The notes below the pieces were generated by a model, which did no database searches, had not been told where the DNA came from, and worked only from the letters and a program-made list of their open reading frames with translations. A DNA stretch of 64,000 bases, from positions 992,001 through 1,056,000 of the forward strand of contig NC_035790.1 in assembly GCF_001653235.2 (NCBI RefSeq), written 5' to 3'. Source of the DNA: Pochonia chlamydosporia 170. Its lineage: Eukaryota > Ascomycota > Sordariomycetes > Hypocreales > Clavicipitaceae. Numbering within the stretch: the first letter of the stretch is position 1; the number at the start of each line of letters is the position of its first letter. A program made the translations under genes and the position numbers. Shown here piece after piece: positions 39,906 through 51,672 of this stretch.

Positions 39906-42900
39906 GGCGGACCGCGGTCACGAAAGAATATCCAGAGGAGTAGAGTATCACAAGAAGGGGCTCGATGCCAAGGCTAGTAGTGAGGCCACGCGCGCAATTC
40001 AGAGGAGGTCGCGACGCTCGTGGCGGAAGGGAGTTCGCATGCAAGACGTCTGGTAAGACAGGACAGAAGAGGATAGGACAGGTAGCGTGATGTAGTGTGG
40101 GCTATTGGATGAATGACAACGGTAATCGAGTGTTGGCTGTCGACTGTTGGGTTGTGCTGCAGCCCTTGTTGATAGATTTTGGGCGAGTGCGAAGGCTTTT
40201 CAATGAAGTGAAATGATTAAATTTGCAAGGAGCGACCGTACGCGCTGATGTGTTATGTATGATGTTTGGTGGCTGTTGGTGCGGCACACTGATTTTCTTG
40301 TGCTGGGCGGCCCTTTTTTGAATTACGAATGTCGATGTTGGTGGAGGCGCCAGGCTGGGCCGCGCTGGGCTGGGCTTAACCAAGCCCAAGTTGCTAGTCT
40401 AGTGGTGTTCCGCAAGCGGGGAAGGAGCGAGCGCAAGCTTACGGGGGCACATGAGCAGGGGCAGGTGCAAGTTGACCGGCGTAAGGGCGGCGGGTAGGTG
40501 CAAGTACCAGACGTCAATGCAATTTGATGTCCATGTCAAATTAAATACCATTAAAATTTAGATATTTTCGCGAAACCTACAATATTCATCCTTGGTTCTA
40601 AAGTTCCGGCTTAGAGGCAGTAGTTAAATTTGTCATGCTCCATGCTTGATCAAAGTTCATGCCGTCTCCAGCATTGACATTGACAAAGTCAATACGGCAA
40701 ACCAATTTCGCGTCATTGGCACGCAAGACCCGGCCACGACAGAGACAGCTTTGACACTGTAACAAAGGAGTAACCACACCCGACTGCCCGAAACAAAGAC
40801 GACTGACTACTAGGAACTTCATGAGCGGGGTTCAGCAAAGAGTCTCATGCGATGCTTGGAGCCCGGCTTGGCTTGAGGACTTCTGCCCGTGGTCTGAAAT
40901 CGGAACGCCTGGAAGCTTGTCGCGCCAAGTTGCTCATGCCCATCTGCAGCAAGACCTGCACAGTTTGAATCGTCACCCCACACTTTTTCATCTCCCAGAA
41001 TCTTCCTCAAGTGGGTCGAAGGGAACCAGTTTTGCCATGCTTAGCCAGATGTTGCTGTATGCACTCGTTCATGGACAACAGCACGTTGTCGAGTCCAATT
41101 CAGAACCTGCAAGAGCGTTGGCGACGCCGTAGCTCGTCAAAATCCTGATGATTACATGCGGACTGGCAAAACTCAAACTAGACATTTCTGTCACAAATTC
41201 TCTCCTAGCCCTTACCTCCGCGCAACGAGGCAATCTCTCCGCACGAGACCACCACCACGACCGAAAAACAAGCTAGACCAAAGCAATGAGATCGGGGGGG
41301 GCAGACAAACAGGGTCCAAGGCTCCAGTCTGGTTGTCCACTTCCCGTCACTGGTCGCCACCTGCGCGTGTGACAATCCGGATGTAATGTGACGTGACCTC
41401 GAACCCCATTCGCGACTTCGACATCCTGCGTTCCCCGATACCTCTCTGCAGTGACTTCTCGAATCTCACCAACCTCTCCGAAAGTACTCCGATTGACTGG
41501 TTTGTGTACGGAGTATGCGTCTCTGGATTTTCAACACAGGGCTTAGTGGGTGTTGCCATTTTGCTATGCATTAGAGCCTCCAGGTTGACTCTCCCTCCCC
41601 TTCGCCCCATACCTTGGCAACATGCATGAATTGCAATATTGCGGCTCCACAGCAACTTTTGTTTAGCCTTGGGGAAGGCACTGTTCAAGCTTCCGTCCAA
41701 CGTTTGGAGCGCTTGAGAAAGGGCACAAGAAAGCTTTGGAAATTGAGTTGGCAGACTTTGAATTTCCGGCCACCATGACATGATCGTTTCGTCCGTGCCT
41801 CTCTGTTTATTTTCTTTAACTCTGTGTTTCCCTCTATCCTGAGTGTGCTAACAGGTATCGCGGGTCTTACGGTGAATCGGGTATTTTGCGGCCACCTCAG
41901 AAGGGTGTTGTTCACTCTGACCTACGACTCGATAACTATTTTGTGCTTTCTCCAGACCTGGACCTGGATCTGCGACTTTGGAGGGTCATTTCGTAAGGAA
42001 TTAGGATTACATGGTGGACACTTGCCTAAGGCCCTTTTCTTATCCTCGTCTGATGAGAACTCAGTACAGCTAGAGAGTCCTCATGACGGCCACAATATCG
42101 TCATCCAATATACGATTTGTTAAAACTTGAATTTCCCAACTCCTAGCCAGTTGCAACCGACCTCGTGACTAGGAAGTCGGAGTAGACTTGATACATGCCA
42201 AACATCACGCTGACCCCTCTCCGGATCATGGCCCTAGGTATCATGTTACCGGCAAAACGGCGATGCATCAAGCTTTCAATACCGTACAATCAACACCGCA
42301 TCGAGATGTTAATTCAATCAGGGGTGAGCCAGAGACAGTATTCAAGAACTGCCCACGGAGCGGGATACCCGCACCTCAACTCGGTCAGCTGCTCACCAAC
42401 CGCAACGGCAATCTACGCGCCACGACGATAAATTCTCCATAGTGAATGAAGCCACTGCCCATTGTCACACCACGTCTCCAGCCACTTGCCCTACATAGGT
42501 TCAGGCATTCTCCGTCATCCTGACATTCCGCCGTCAAAGGATCAAAAACGCTGTGCCCCGAGTGATTTCTGTGGCACTTGCACCGCTCGCCTCACTCGTC
42601 CACACCGCTCACCGAGCCTCAACGACAAGATTCAGCACATAGATAGACAGGCTCAGCCGCACCTTCAACCCTATCACCTCCCAAGACCAGACCATGTGCC
42701 ATCCGCACTCATCAGGCCAATAAACGACAAGATATTCAACATGTACTCACCCGCAGCAGGACCTAGGTGTCAAGGCGAGATCCTATTCCTGTTGTATCCC
42801 GGAGCTTTACAAGCAATCCACAATACAGGAGGCAGCAAATGCAAAGTATGCCATAGTAGCACTTGTATTGTTACAATGCAAAGTAGGCTTTATTGGTCGC

Positions 42901-43719
42901 GATGGTATTTTCTGTGGAAGCATTCGCCAGCTCATGCTGCATGATGGAGGTCTCGCGCCACAAGTACTGGTGGCTGGGTGCTGCCGGCGAAGGACCTTGA
43001 CTGCTCATGCGTCGGTGAGAATGTCTGGTTAGGTCCGTGGTGAGATAGTGTATGTACGGTGATAGAGATGGACGTTCAGAAATGCGCCAGAATAGGAGAA
43101 GGCGAGTAAAACGTAGAATGCTGGCTAGAGATAGAATGATACGGTTTGCAGCGTTGTATACAGCAATGTACGGATATACGCGGCCGCAGCTACATACCAA
43201 GAATGTGACTATGAATATGTGTGGCGATGGAATTACAAACAGGGCTATAGCAGCGTAGAGCTACATGCCAAGAATGTGACTATGAATATGTGTGGCGATA
43301 GAGTCACATACGCGGCTACAGGAGAGTATACGGGAATATAGAAGAGTATGTGCGGCTATAGGCGCACATACACGACCATACAATTGTATACTTCGTGAAG
43401 AAACACACATGCATCCACCGTACATCAGATAGACCCAAGCTGCCAATGCAGCCTCGTCTAGTCATAGAAATCACTTTCCCTTAATCTCTATCCATAATCA
43501 TATTCATATTCATAGCCATATAAGCAAATATACCAAGCGTAACTTAGGACAAAAGGAAAACTGAGAATAACTCCGCCAACCTCGCACGAATCCATTTATT
43601 TCCAATGCATGCGACGTGCGTCCTTTCGAAGAATGCGCAACATCAGACTTGCCAGCCCATTCAACCGGACACTCCTATTGTACCAAACTTTTTTAATCTG
43701 GCCTTCACCAAGCACAAAT
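39906..43719. other. Intergenic region downstream of pyruvate carboxylase
   Basis: 3.8 kb with no supported gene. It includes the promoter of the small protein, a TACGGAGTA word near 41516, and the duplicated segment at 43189-43303. The 41347-41781 (-) and 42462-42944 (+) open frames have no recognisable features. Confidence 0.45.
43189..43303. repeat. Two-copy direct repeat, 71-bp period
   Basis: About 44 bp starting GCTACATACCAAGAATGTGA at 43189 recurs at 43260 with two or three changes. The surroundings are rich in ATACGCGGC/ATGTGCGGC words. It lies in the 3' flank of pyruvate carboxylase. Confidence 0.8.
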
Positions 43720-46700
43720 CTAAGCTTTTGTAATTCTGCACACAAGGTCTGAGCCGTCGACTGAATCGCCCTCCTTGACTTGGAGGCTGGCAACCTTGCC
43801 GCTGTGAGGAGCAGAGACAACCATTTCCTAGAGTCGCATTAGCAAAATCCACAGGCAGACGAAAAATCATACGACATGGCATGCAGAAACTTACCATCTT
43901 CATGGCTGACAAGACAGCCAATGGGTCACCCTTCTTAACATCAGAGCCCTCGTGCACACGAAGTTCAACCAGGACACCAGACATGGGTGCACCGACTTGG
44001 CTGGAGTCGCTGGGATCGGCCTTGGGTCGGCTGACGTTCTCAACGGCAGCCTTGTTGTCAATGACTGCAACCTGTCGAACTTCACCGTTCATCTCGAAGA
44101 AGACCTCACGCTGGCCGGTGTTCTCACTAAGAGGACCGACGGCGAGAAGCTTCAGGATGAGAACCTTGCCCTTTTCGAGCTCCACGTTGAATTCCTCGCC
44201 AATCTCGGGCTTGGAGAGGAAGTATCTGGTAGGCAGGACTGACAAGTCACCGTACTGCTGCTGGAACTTCTTGTAGTCCTCAAAGACCTTGGGGTACATG
44301 ACGTAGGATGCAATGTCACACTCAGTAACAGGGGCGCCGTACTTCTTGGCCAGATCCTTCTTGACCTTGGCGAAGTCGACAGGGTCCAGGAACAGACCAG
44401 GGCGCTTGTCGAGCTTGCGGCGACCACGCAGAGCGTCAGAGCGAAGAGGCTCAGGGAATCCGCCGTATGGCTGGCCCATCAGACCCTCCAAAAACTCCAG
44501 TACAGAGCCAGGGAAGTCGAGTTCCGAAGCGCGAGCCTTGACGTCCTCGGGGGAGAGCTTATTCGAGACCATGAACTGGGCAAGGTCACCAACAACCTTG
44601 GAGGTGGGAGTAACCTTGACAATGTCGCCAAGCAAGTCGTTGGCGTGCTCGTAGGCCTTCTTGGTCTCGAGCCACTGGGAACCCAGACCAAGCTGAGAAG
44701 CCTGGAACATCATGTTGGTGAGCTGGCCACCAGGAATCTCGTGCTCGTACACCTCAGGATCAGGACCGGCAAGGTGGGCCTCGAAGGGAGAGTAGAGAAG
44801 ACGCAGCTGTGACCAGTAAGTGTCGAGGGCGCGAACTTGGCGGGCGTCCAGGCCAGGCTCCAAGCCAGTACCCTCGAGGGATGCCAGAATGGCGTTGATG
44901 CTGGGCTGAGAGGTCATGCCAGACAAGCTGTCAGTGGCAGCGTCAACGGCATCAGCGCCAGCCATGGCGCAAGCAACCATGGAAGCGACACCAGTACCGG
45001 CGGAGTCGTGGGTATGAACGTGGATGGGGAGGTCGGGGTACTTCTTGCGGATAGATCCGATCAAAAGGGTGGCGGCATGAGGCTTGAGGACACCAGCCAT
45101 ATCCTTGATACCAAGGACGTGAATGTCAAGCTTGACAAGCTTATCAACCAGGTCCAAATAGTAGTCCAGATTGTACTTCTTTCCAGGGCTCTAGATGTTG
45201 GCAGTCAGTAAGTGTTGCGGGTGAGAGATTGGGTGAATGATTCGCGCGATCATCGTGCAATGAGGGTTTGGGGAGTTGTTTCCATTCGTCCAGGAGTCAG
45301 CAATTGGTACTACCATGCTGTTGAGGCGATTCTGTTGCTCGCTTGAGCGAACGAGTCCAAGAAGTGGTCCAAGAAAGCCGTCTTCGTATGGCAGAATTAA
45401 GCTGAAGAGCTCAACTCTGCCACCTTTTTGAGGTGTTTTGGCCGCTTCAAGTGGGCATTGAGCTTCTGCTGAGTCGCGGCGGTGTAATCACAGTCACTGC
45501 AGTAATATCTCCGTGCAGCAAGATTGGCAGCCATGCGCACCCTGAGTTGGGGTGTTTTGACTTCTCTGACGATCCCGGCCATCTTGTCCTTGTGCTTTTG
45601 GGTCCGTTTGTGCTTCTCCAGCTGGTTGCCTGCACCAAAGACGACGTTGCAAGGATCGCATGCAAATCTCTTGAGGGCCAGGTTCCTTTCCCGTGTGATC
45701 TTTGAAAACCGTGAAGCTTTCTCCTTTCCACGTGTTTCCGCGTCTCTACGGCTGTTTTGGAGCTTCCTTGCAGCATCCAGTGCGTTGACTTGTTCAGGGC
45801 TCAAGTGCTCATTGGTGCCAGGGAGCCCTTCGTTGAAAGCGACGTGTGAGCAACAGCCATCATATCCAATGGTGCCAATTGGCCAAGGACAAATTGTAGG
45901 TACGCCATAGGTCTTGTCGCGAGATGCCATCGCCCAGAGATAGAGTGAAAATGTAGTTTCAAGGAGGAGAATGGCAGCCCGCAATGGAACTCTCATCGCG
46001 GCAGTGGGGATCATCGTCCAGCAGAGAAGGCCCGTGTGAGAAATATCATAGCCCTTGTCAAGAGCAATCCTCACAAACCTGGGTAAATTCATGCCTCTAT
46101 TGTACTGGCCCAGTCTGGTAGCGACGCCACTTCTTTTCTCTGCACAGCAGCCAATGTAGATTTTGGGTCGCTCAGCTGGCTTCTTAAGGACCAGGACGTA
46201 CACAGCCCAAACCTTGGTGTGCAAGGGGAGTGATTTGAAGTAGGAGATTGCTGGCGGCGTTGTGGAATGGAGAACTTCCAACAGGCCGGGGGCGAAGGTA
46301 AACTGCGAGTCCAGCACCACCTGCTGCAGGACTTCCATGGTAGGGAGGATCAAGGCAAATGCTTGGTTTTTGAGACGATCAGGGGTGGTGGACAGACAAT
46401 TCCAGGCCAGCCAGATTGCGAACGCCACAATGTCTGTTGTGTCAAGAGCCATTTTGGACAGCGTCTCAAGGTGTCTTGGGCTCTGGCAGGTTCTGAGGGG
46501 CTCTGGAATGTTGTGGGAAGTGTGGACAGATTCTGAGAGGTTCTGGGAAGTGCTGGGAAGTATTGAAAGGATTGTTTTTGGTGACTGACAGGATTGAAAA
46601 GACTCTGAAGAATTGCGTCAAGGAGCAGACACGATGAGAATGGGGATGAAAAGGAGAGAAAATTCGTCAGGACAGGAGATGGGGGAGTTGAGTAATGCCA

Positions 46701-49700
46701 CTTGGACAATCCTTGGGATGCTCTTTCCAATATCGAACAAGCAAAAACTTTGGGAAAGAGTCGCTTAACTCTTCCACTAGTACTGGACGGAGGGTATTGT
46801 GCCTTGCGGCACAAAAAGGGGAAGTGCGCCAAACGCAGGAAGGAACTGTGCCTGAAGGCATAAAAAAGGAAAGTGCAAACACATCCAAACCAACTTGTCG
46901 GTCCGACCAAAAAAATGAAGCTATTCGCAAAGTTTAACGTACCAACACTGCGATATGGTTAGCTACATATTCACAATCAAGATAAGGGAAGGGTTGCCAA
47001 TACTGTCTCCTGAATAGCACACGGTCCCCTCAGCAACACCGCCAGCCTTGTGGACGGCCTTGATACCAACTTCGAGCTGGTCAATATCGTTCAGGGCATC
47101 GAAAACACGGAAGATATCGACACCATTCTTCTTGGCCTGGTCGACAAAGTGATCAATGGCATTGTCCGGGAGAGACGAGTAGGCAACGCCGTTGGCTCCA
47201 CGCAAAAGCATCTGGAAGGGAATGTTGGGAACAAGCTTTCGCATTTTGCGGAGACGGTCCCAGGGGTCCTCGTAGAGGAATCGCATGGCGACGTCAAAGG
47301 TGGCGCCACCCCAGCATTCCAAACTGTAGAGGTTGGACATGGCATGGCTGGTCTCCTTGGCAATGTTCAGGAGGTCCACGGTTCGGACACGCGTGGCAAG
47401 AAGAGACTGATGAGCATCTCTCCAGGTAGTGTCCATGAGCAAGCAGCCCTTGTAGTCGCGAACAGCCTTGGCAAAGGCTTTGGGGCCCTGCTCGACGAGA
47501 ATGTTTCTCCAGCCCTTCTGGCAAGGCTCGGAGACATCGACCTTTTGACCATTGGAGGTGATGATCTCGGGGGGGATGATCTCGGTCCTGAGCTTGGGCT
47601 CGCCAATTTGTCCCTTGATGGAGCTGCCGTTGACGGCGACATCTCCCAGGTAGGCCAGCAGCTTTTGGGCACGGTTCTGGCTGCCAACAAGGTCAAAGAG
47701 CTCAGGGGTATCATCAATGAAGGTCGTCCAGCAATTGCCGTCAATGAAGACGGGGTGTGTAAGCAGAGAAGCCAAGAAAGGGATGTTGGTCTTGACGCCT
47801 CGAACTCGGAACTCGATCAAGGCACGAAGGACCTTTCTGCGAGCAATTTCGTATGTTGAGCCATGGCATGTGCATTTGACCAACATGGAGTCGTAGTAAG
47901 GAGTGATGACGGCGCCAGCAAATCCGTTACCACCATCAAGACGGACACCGTTACCACCGGCAGATCGGTAGACCTCAATCTTGCCCGTGTCGGGTCGGAA
48001 CTGCTCGGCAGGGTCTTCGGTGGTGATACGGCACTGGATAGCGAAACCACGGGTAGAGATGCGGTCCTGGGTCAGTCCGAGTTGAGATAGCGTGGCACCA
48101 GCAGCAATCTGGATCTGAGCGGCAACGATGTCGATGCCAGTGATTTCTTCGGTAATTGTGTGCTCGACCTGAATACGAGGATTGATCTCAATAAAGTAGT
48201 ATCGGTTCTGCTGGTCAACCAAGAACTCCGCAGTGCCTGCATTGCGGTAGTTGACGGATTTAGCCAGCTTGACAGCGTCGGCGAGAATGGCATCACGAGT
48301 TTCGGCGGGGAGATCCTTGGCGGGAGCAATTTCGACGACCTTTTGGTGTCTTCGCTGAACGGAGCAGTCACGCTCGTACAGGTGGACAATGTTGCCGTGG
48401 TTATCACCAAGCAGCTGGACTTCGATGTGCTTGGGCTTGTCGAGGAATCGCTCCACGAAGACGGTTCCGTTGCCAAAGGCTGACTTTGCCTCGGAGGTGG
48501 CACGTTCAAAGTGCTCCTTTAGAGATCCTGGCTCGCGGACGACTCGCATACCACGGCCACCACCGCCATAGGCAGCCTTGATAATGATGGGGAAGCCATA
48601 GGTATCAGTGAAGGCCTTCACCTCTTCGTACTTGGCAACGGCGCCCTCAGTGCCGGGAACGACGGGAACACCAGCAGCAATGGCGAGTTTACGGGCCGAG
48701 ACCTTGTCGCCAAGGGCATCAATGACATCAGGTTGGGGTCCGACGAACTATAGTTGCAGAAAAGACACCAATTAGCTCTGAGCGTCCAGGGATAGACATG
48801 CTGTGTAACATGAAGGTGGAGAGGGTTCTTGAATTTCGGGTCTTACAATGAGGCCAGCCTTCTCGACGTTTCGGGCAAACTCAGCGTTTTCTGACAGGAA
48901 ACCATAACCTGTGGCGCATTAGTCGAGGTAAACTTGATGTCGAAGCTGTGAAAATAGGACTGACCAGGGTGAATCAATTGAGCACCGTGCTCAACAGCGA
49001 TCTTGATAATCTCATCACCTGCCAGATAGGCACCGACCGGGGTATATTGGCCACGCTTGCCGATAACGTAGGCTTCGTCGGCCTCTGCATTGTTTGTTAG
49101 TGCCAGACCATAAAAAAAAAAATTGCCGAATTGAAGATGAAAATTTTCCGTGCTCCAAGGTCGGATATTCCTTACTTTGCCTATGCATAGAAAGTCGGTC
49201 CTCATAACTGTCGCGCGCAGGTCAGTGAAAAGCTCCAAGGCTGCGCCGCCAAGGTGGGGAAAGGATCCGAGTTAATTTTTACCTGAAGACGGCGATAGTG
49301 TGCAGTGAAAGCTCATGGGCCTGCGAGTGCCGGTCAGTAGAGAGTCAATTGAAGTAACCTGTGCATTTTTGCACAAATTGTAAGAGTACGGCCAACTTAC
49401 AGTTCTAAAAATCTGTATTCCGGCACAACAAGCTGGTTAGCAAAGAGTCGGCCAGGCATATCGTCATATCTCGGTCGGCTTTGAACCGGTGGGGTCTGGC
49501 CATTCATACCCGGATGGCTGGCACATGTTAGCATTGGTCGCAACAGCTTGACGCAACAGTGGGCATGGGTGTAGGAGGGGGAGGGGGAGGGGACTGATGG
49601 GGAGGTTTCATCACTTACGAATTTCACCACGGTTGGCAACTGTCGAGCAGAAACGAGCACAAGGTCAGCATAAGCTCCTAGACGGCCAAAACAAGGAACT

Positions 49701-49916
49701 TGGGCCAATTTCCCCAAGCACCTGTCTGCATCCTGGAGGTGCGCTTAACAGGACAGGCACTCCGAGGACAGTCCCAAACATACCCAGAATCTTCTTCAGT
49801 TGCATAATGCTCGAGTTGGCTCGGATGTGGTGGACCGAGTTGGCGGCCTTGGGCTCGTCGACATCTTCGTCGTCGAAGACATCGTTGAAGGTAAGAGGCT
49901 GCTGGGGGGCTGCCAT
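43720..49916 (-). CDS. pyc: Pyruvate carboxylase
   Basis: Twelve exons on the minus strand: 49916-49784, 49639-49619, 49517-49510, 49412-49401, 49320-49283, 49207-49176, 49084-48965, 48908-48847, 48747-47004, 46947-46943, 45190-43895, 43827-43720. They sum to 3,579 nt, exactly 1,193 codons (1,192 aa), the usual family size. The enzyme makes oxaloacetate from pyruvate, bicarbonate and ATP (anaplerosis; cytosolic in most fungi). Visible are the biotin carboxylase domain (VANRGEIPIRIFRT, Lys199, GGGGRGM at 203-209, EINPRIQVEHT), the carboxyltransferase domain (TTWRDAHQSLLATRVRT) and the biotin lysine K1156 in AMKME. Exons 3, 4 and 10 are only 8, 12 and 5 nt; without them conserved residues (PIR, IFRT, ML) are missing. 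The intron after exon 10 is 1,752 nt and holds a GIY-YIG ORF. Confidence 0.95.
45191..46942 (-). other. 1,752-nt intron of pyruvate carboxylase carrying a nuclease ORF
   Basis: The donor is TGTTG|GTACGT and the acceptor CAACATCTAG|AGCCCTGG, with a CTGAC branch-like site 18 nt upstream. It joins Leu to Ser-Pro-Gly-Lys-Lys, the conserved sequence at this place. All other introns of the gene are 56-144 nt. The excess is explained by the insert with the 351-aa ORF at 45397-46452. Confidence 0.8.
45397..46452 (-). CDS. GIY-YIG nuclease-like protein with two C2H2/U1-type zinc fingers
   Basis: An uninterrupted 351-aa frame on the same strand as pyruvate carboxylase, wholly inside its long intron. 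Residues about 82-172 fit a GIY-YIG domain: VYVL at 84-87 stands for the GIY strand and IYIG at 98-101 for YIG. Arg113 and Glu165 (ILLLETTF) are the candidate catalytic Arg and Glu. A Lys/Arg-rich linker (about 230-262) leads to two fingers of C-x2-C-x12-H-x5-H type (265-287 and 318-340), likely DNA-binding. Homing endonucleases of this fold usually live in organellar group I introns; one in a nuclear spliceosomal intron would be unusual. How it is expressed (retained intron, own promoter) is not evident. The fold assignment is by motif and rests on known related fungal proteins. Confidence 0.7.
   Translation of the reverse strand: MALDTTDIVAFAIWLAWNCLSTTPDRLKNQAFALILPTMEVLQQVVLDSQFTFAPGLLEVLHSTTPPAISYFKSLPLHTKVWAVYVLVLKKPAERPKIYIGCCAEKRSGVATRLGQYNRGMNLPRFVRIALDKGYDISHTGLLCWTMIPTAAMRVPLRAAILLLETTFSLYLWAMASRDKTYGVPTICPWPIGTIGYDGCCSHVAFNEGLPGTNEHLSPEQVNALDAARKLQNSRRDAETRGKEKASRFSKITRERNLALKRFACDPCNVVFGAGNQLEKHKRTQKHKDKMAGIVREVKTPQLRVRMAANLAARRYYCSDCDYTAATQQKLNAHLKRPKHLKKVAELSSSA
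46943..46947 (-). other. 5-nt microexon of pyruvate carboxylase
   Basis: TGTTG lies between CATATCGCAG and GTACGT. With the A left by exon 9 it encodes Met-Leu of the conserved SGD-ML-xPxKKYN stretch. The preceding intron (46948-47003, 56 nt) has a perfect GCTAAC branch site. Confidence 0.8.
49510..49517 (-). other. 8-nt microexon of pyruvate carboxylase
   Basis: CCATCCGG lies between TGTGCCAG and GTATGA. It completes Pro and encodes Ile-Arg of VANRGEI-PIR-IFRT. Exon 4 (49401-49412), which follows, is 12 nt and encodes IFRT. Confidence 0.8.
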
Positions 49917-50984
49917 GGCGGGCAAAAGGAATCTGCAGCAGCTACTTGAGGGACAAAACGCAAAAGGTAGAGAGAAACAGAGAAGCAGCGAGGAAGAGAG
50001 GAAGAGAGGGAAGGGCTAGAGGAGACGGAAAACCAGTGCTTGGGGTCGAGGGAGCTCCCGAGTGGTTTTTAAAAGCTACAGAATGACTGAGTGACTGAGA
50101 CTGAGCCGGGAGGTCGGCGGTCACGTCTTTTTGGTCGCGGGGTTTTTATCTGTCTGCTGCGAGTGGTTGCTGTGAAAGGTCTGGTCTGGTCAAGTACTTT
50201 AGAATCAGTGAGCGACATGAACTCTGCTGGGCTTGGCTTGGCTGGGCTAGGCTGGCGTCTGATCGGCTCAAGAAGCGACAAGGACAGTGGGAAGGTCAAG
50301 TACCCAGGTACCTTGCTCGAATCTGGCTCTGGCCGACTGGCGGGATTGGCTGAACCAAGCCTGGCTTGGCCTTGTCTTGTCTGGCCTAGGTGGGGGGTGG
50401 GGTCAACAAGGCCAACCTGACGTCGCAGTTGGAGTCGGGTCTGGTTGGAGTTGGGGACATCAGTGGACATCAATGGACATGGGCCAACGACTCCGTCAAC
50501 CAAAACTGGACCAGACCAAGACTGATTCAAAATATCGGTGCTCCGTGGTTGAGAGTTGAGAAAGAAGACCTCGCCCGACGCCAATGACGCTTAGCGACTC
50601 TGCTCTCGAAACAAGAAGTCTAGCAGGTACTCAAAGAAACTCCCTTATCAGTATCTGTGCTGCAACACGGTGTTGCTTGGCGTTTACTCCGTCGTGCTAC
50701 CTGAGCGCAAGAGGTGGTGATGGGTCAACATAGACAGACAAAGAAGCTCCAAGAACCCAGCAAACAGATCAGAACCAGACAAGTTTCATGGGAGGGTGTT
50801 TTGGACTAGATAACGACATTTTTATTTTGCACGAGGGGATTTTCTTCTCATCCTCGTGGTCATTTGCGAACTGTTGATCATGGATGGTCTTCGGTTCCGT
50901 CCAAAAATTTGTCCATTTTGTCCGTCTCTCCTGCCACTGCGGCTGTCGACACTGTCGAGTCTCATTCTGCATCCATTCCACCAT

Positions 50985-51060
50985 CCACCATCCACCATCA
51001 TCCACCATGCAACATCCACACCCACATTCACATTCACATCCATATCCACATCCCAGTGCC
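50985..51060. repeat. CCACCAT / CACATT microsatellite
   Basis: A compound simple repeat of CCATCCA, then CACATTCA and CATATCCA-type units. All six frames through it are open and give meaningless His/Pro/Ser proteins. Confidence 0.85.
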
Positions 51061-51652
51061 AGAGCCTGGTCTTTACCATGAGCCTATCTCAACCATTACA
51101 CGCCTCTCCAACTCCTTCCTCGACTCGCATTAGCTAATTCCACGCCCACCTTGCTGCCGCCGAAAATATCCAGATGTCCAGAACTGGACCCGGGGACCAG
51201 CCAAGAATGCACTGACACATCCCAATGCCATGATCTTCGCAACACCCGTCCTGCCGCCACTCTTTCTGTCAATAATCCTGCAGTTCTCGCCATATTCCTC
51301 CGATGATAATGCGATCTCCTTCCTCACATATGTATCTCTTGGTTCAATGCTCATTAGGTCATGGCCCAATGATGCCACACCTCAGACAGAACAGAACATG
51401 GACATGGATGTTTGGTTTCGCGGTTTGGTCCTGGGGGTCCTGTCTGGTCCCTTGGAGAGTGTGCTGCCACAAAAGCCCGCTTGACGCTAAATCCCAGCCA
51501 CCACCGTAGTCTGTTGAGAATAAATAACTAGCCGGGCCTCAAAGCGCAGCGCAGAAACTTGTCAAGTATAGTAGCTACCGGAGGTCGTCATAATGTCCAA
51601 ACATTTGGCGCAGGCAATGTCCGTTGACCGGCGGGGGAGTCACCGCTCCCGT

Positions 51653-51672
51653 CTACCTAGGTACCTAGGTAG
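51653..51672. repeat. Perfect 20-bp palindrome
   Basis: CTACCTAGGTACCTAGGTAG is its own reverse complement and contains two CCTAGG cores. A similar 20-bp palindrome is at 8280-8299. Confidence 0.9.

Noticed and set aside
47050..47859. 269-codon open frame on the plus strand
   Set aside because: Antisense shadow of the conserved pyruvate carboxylase exon.
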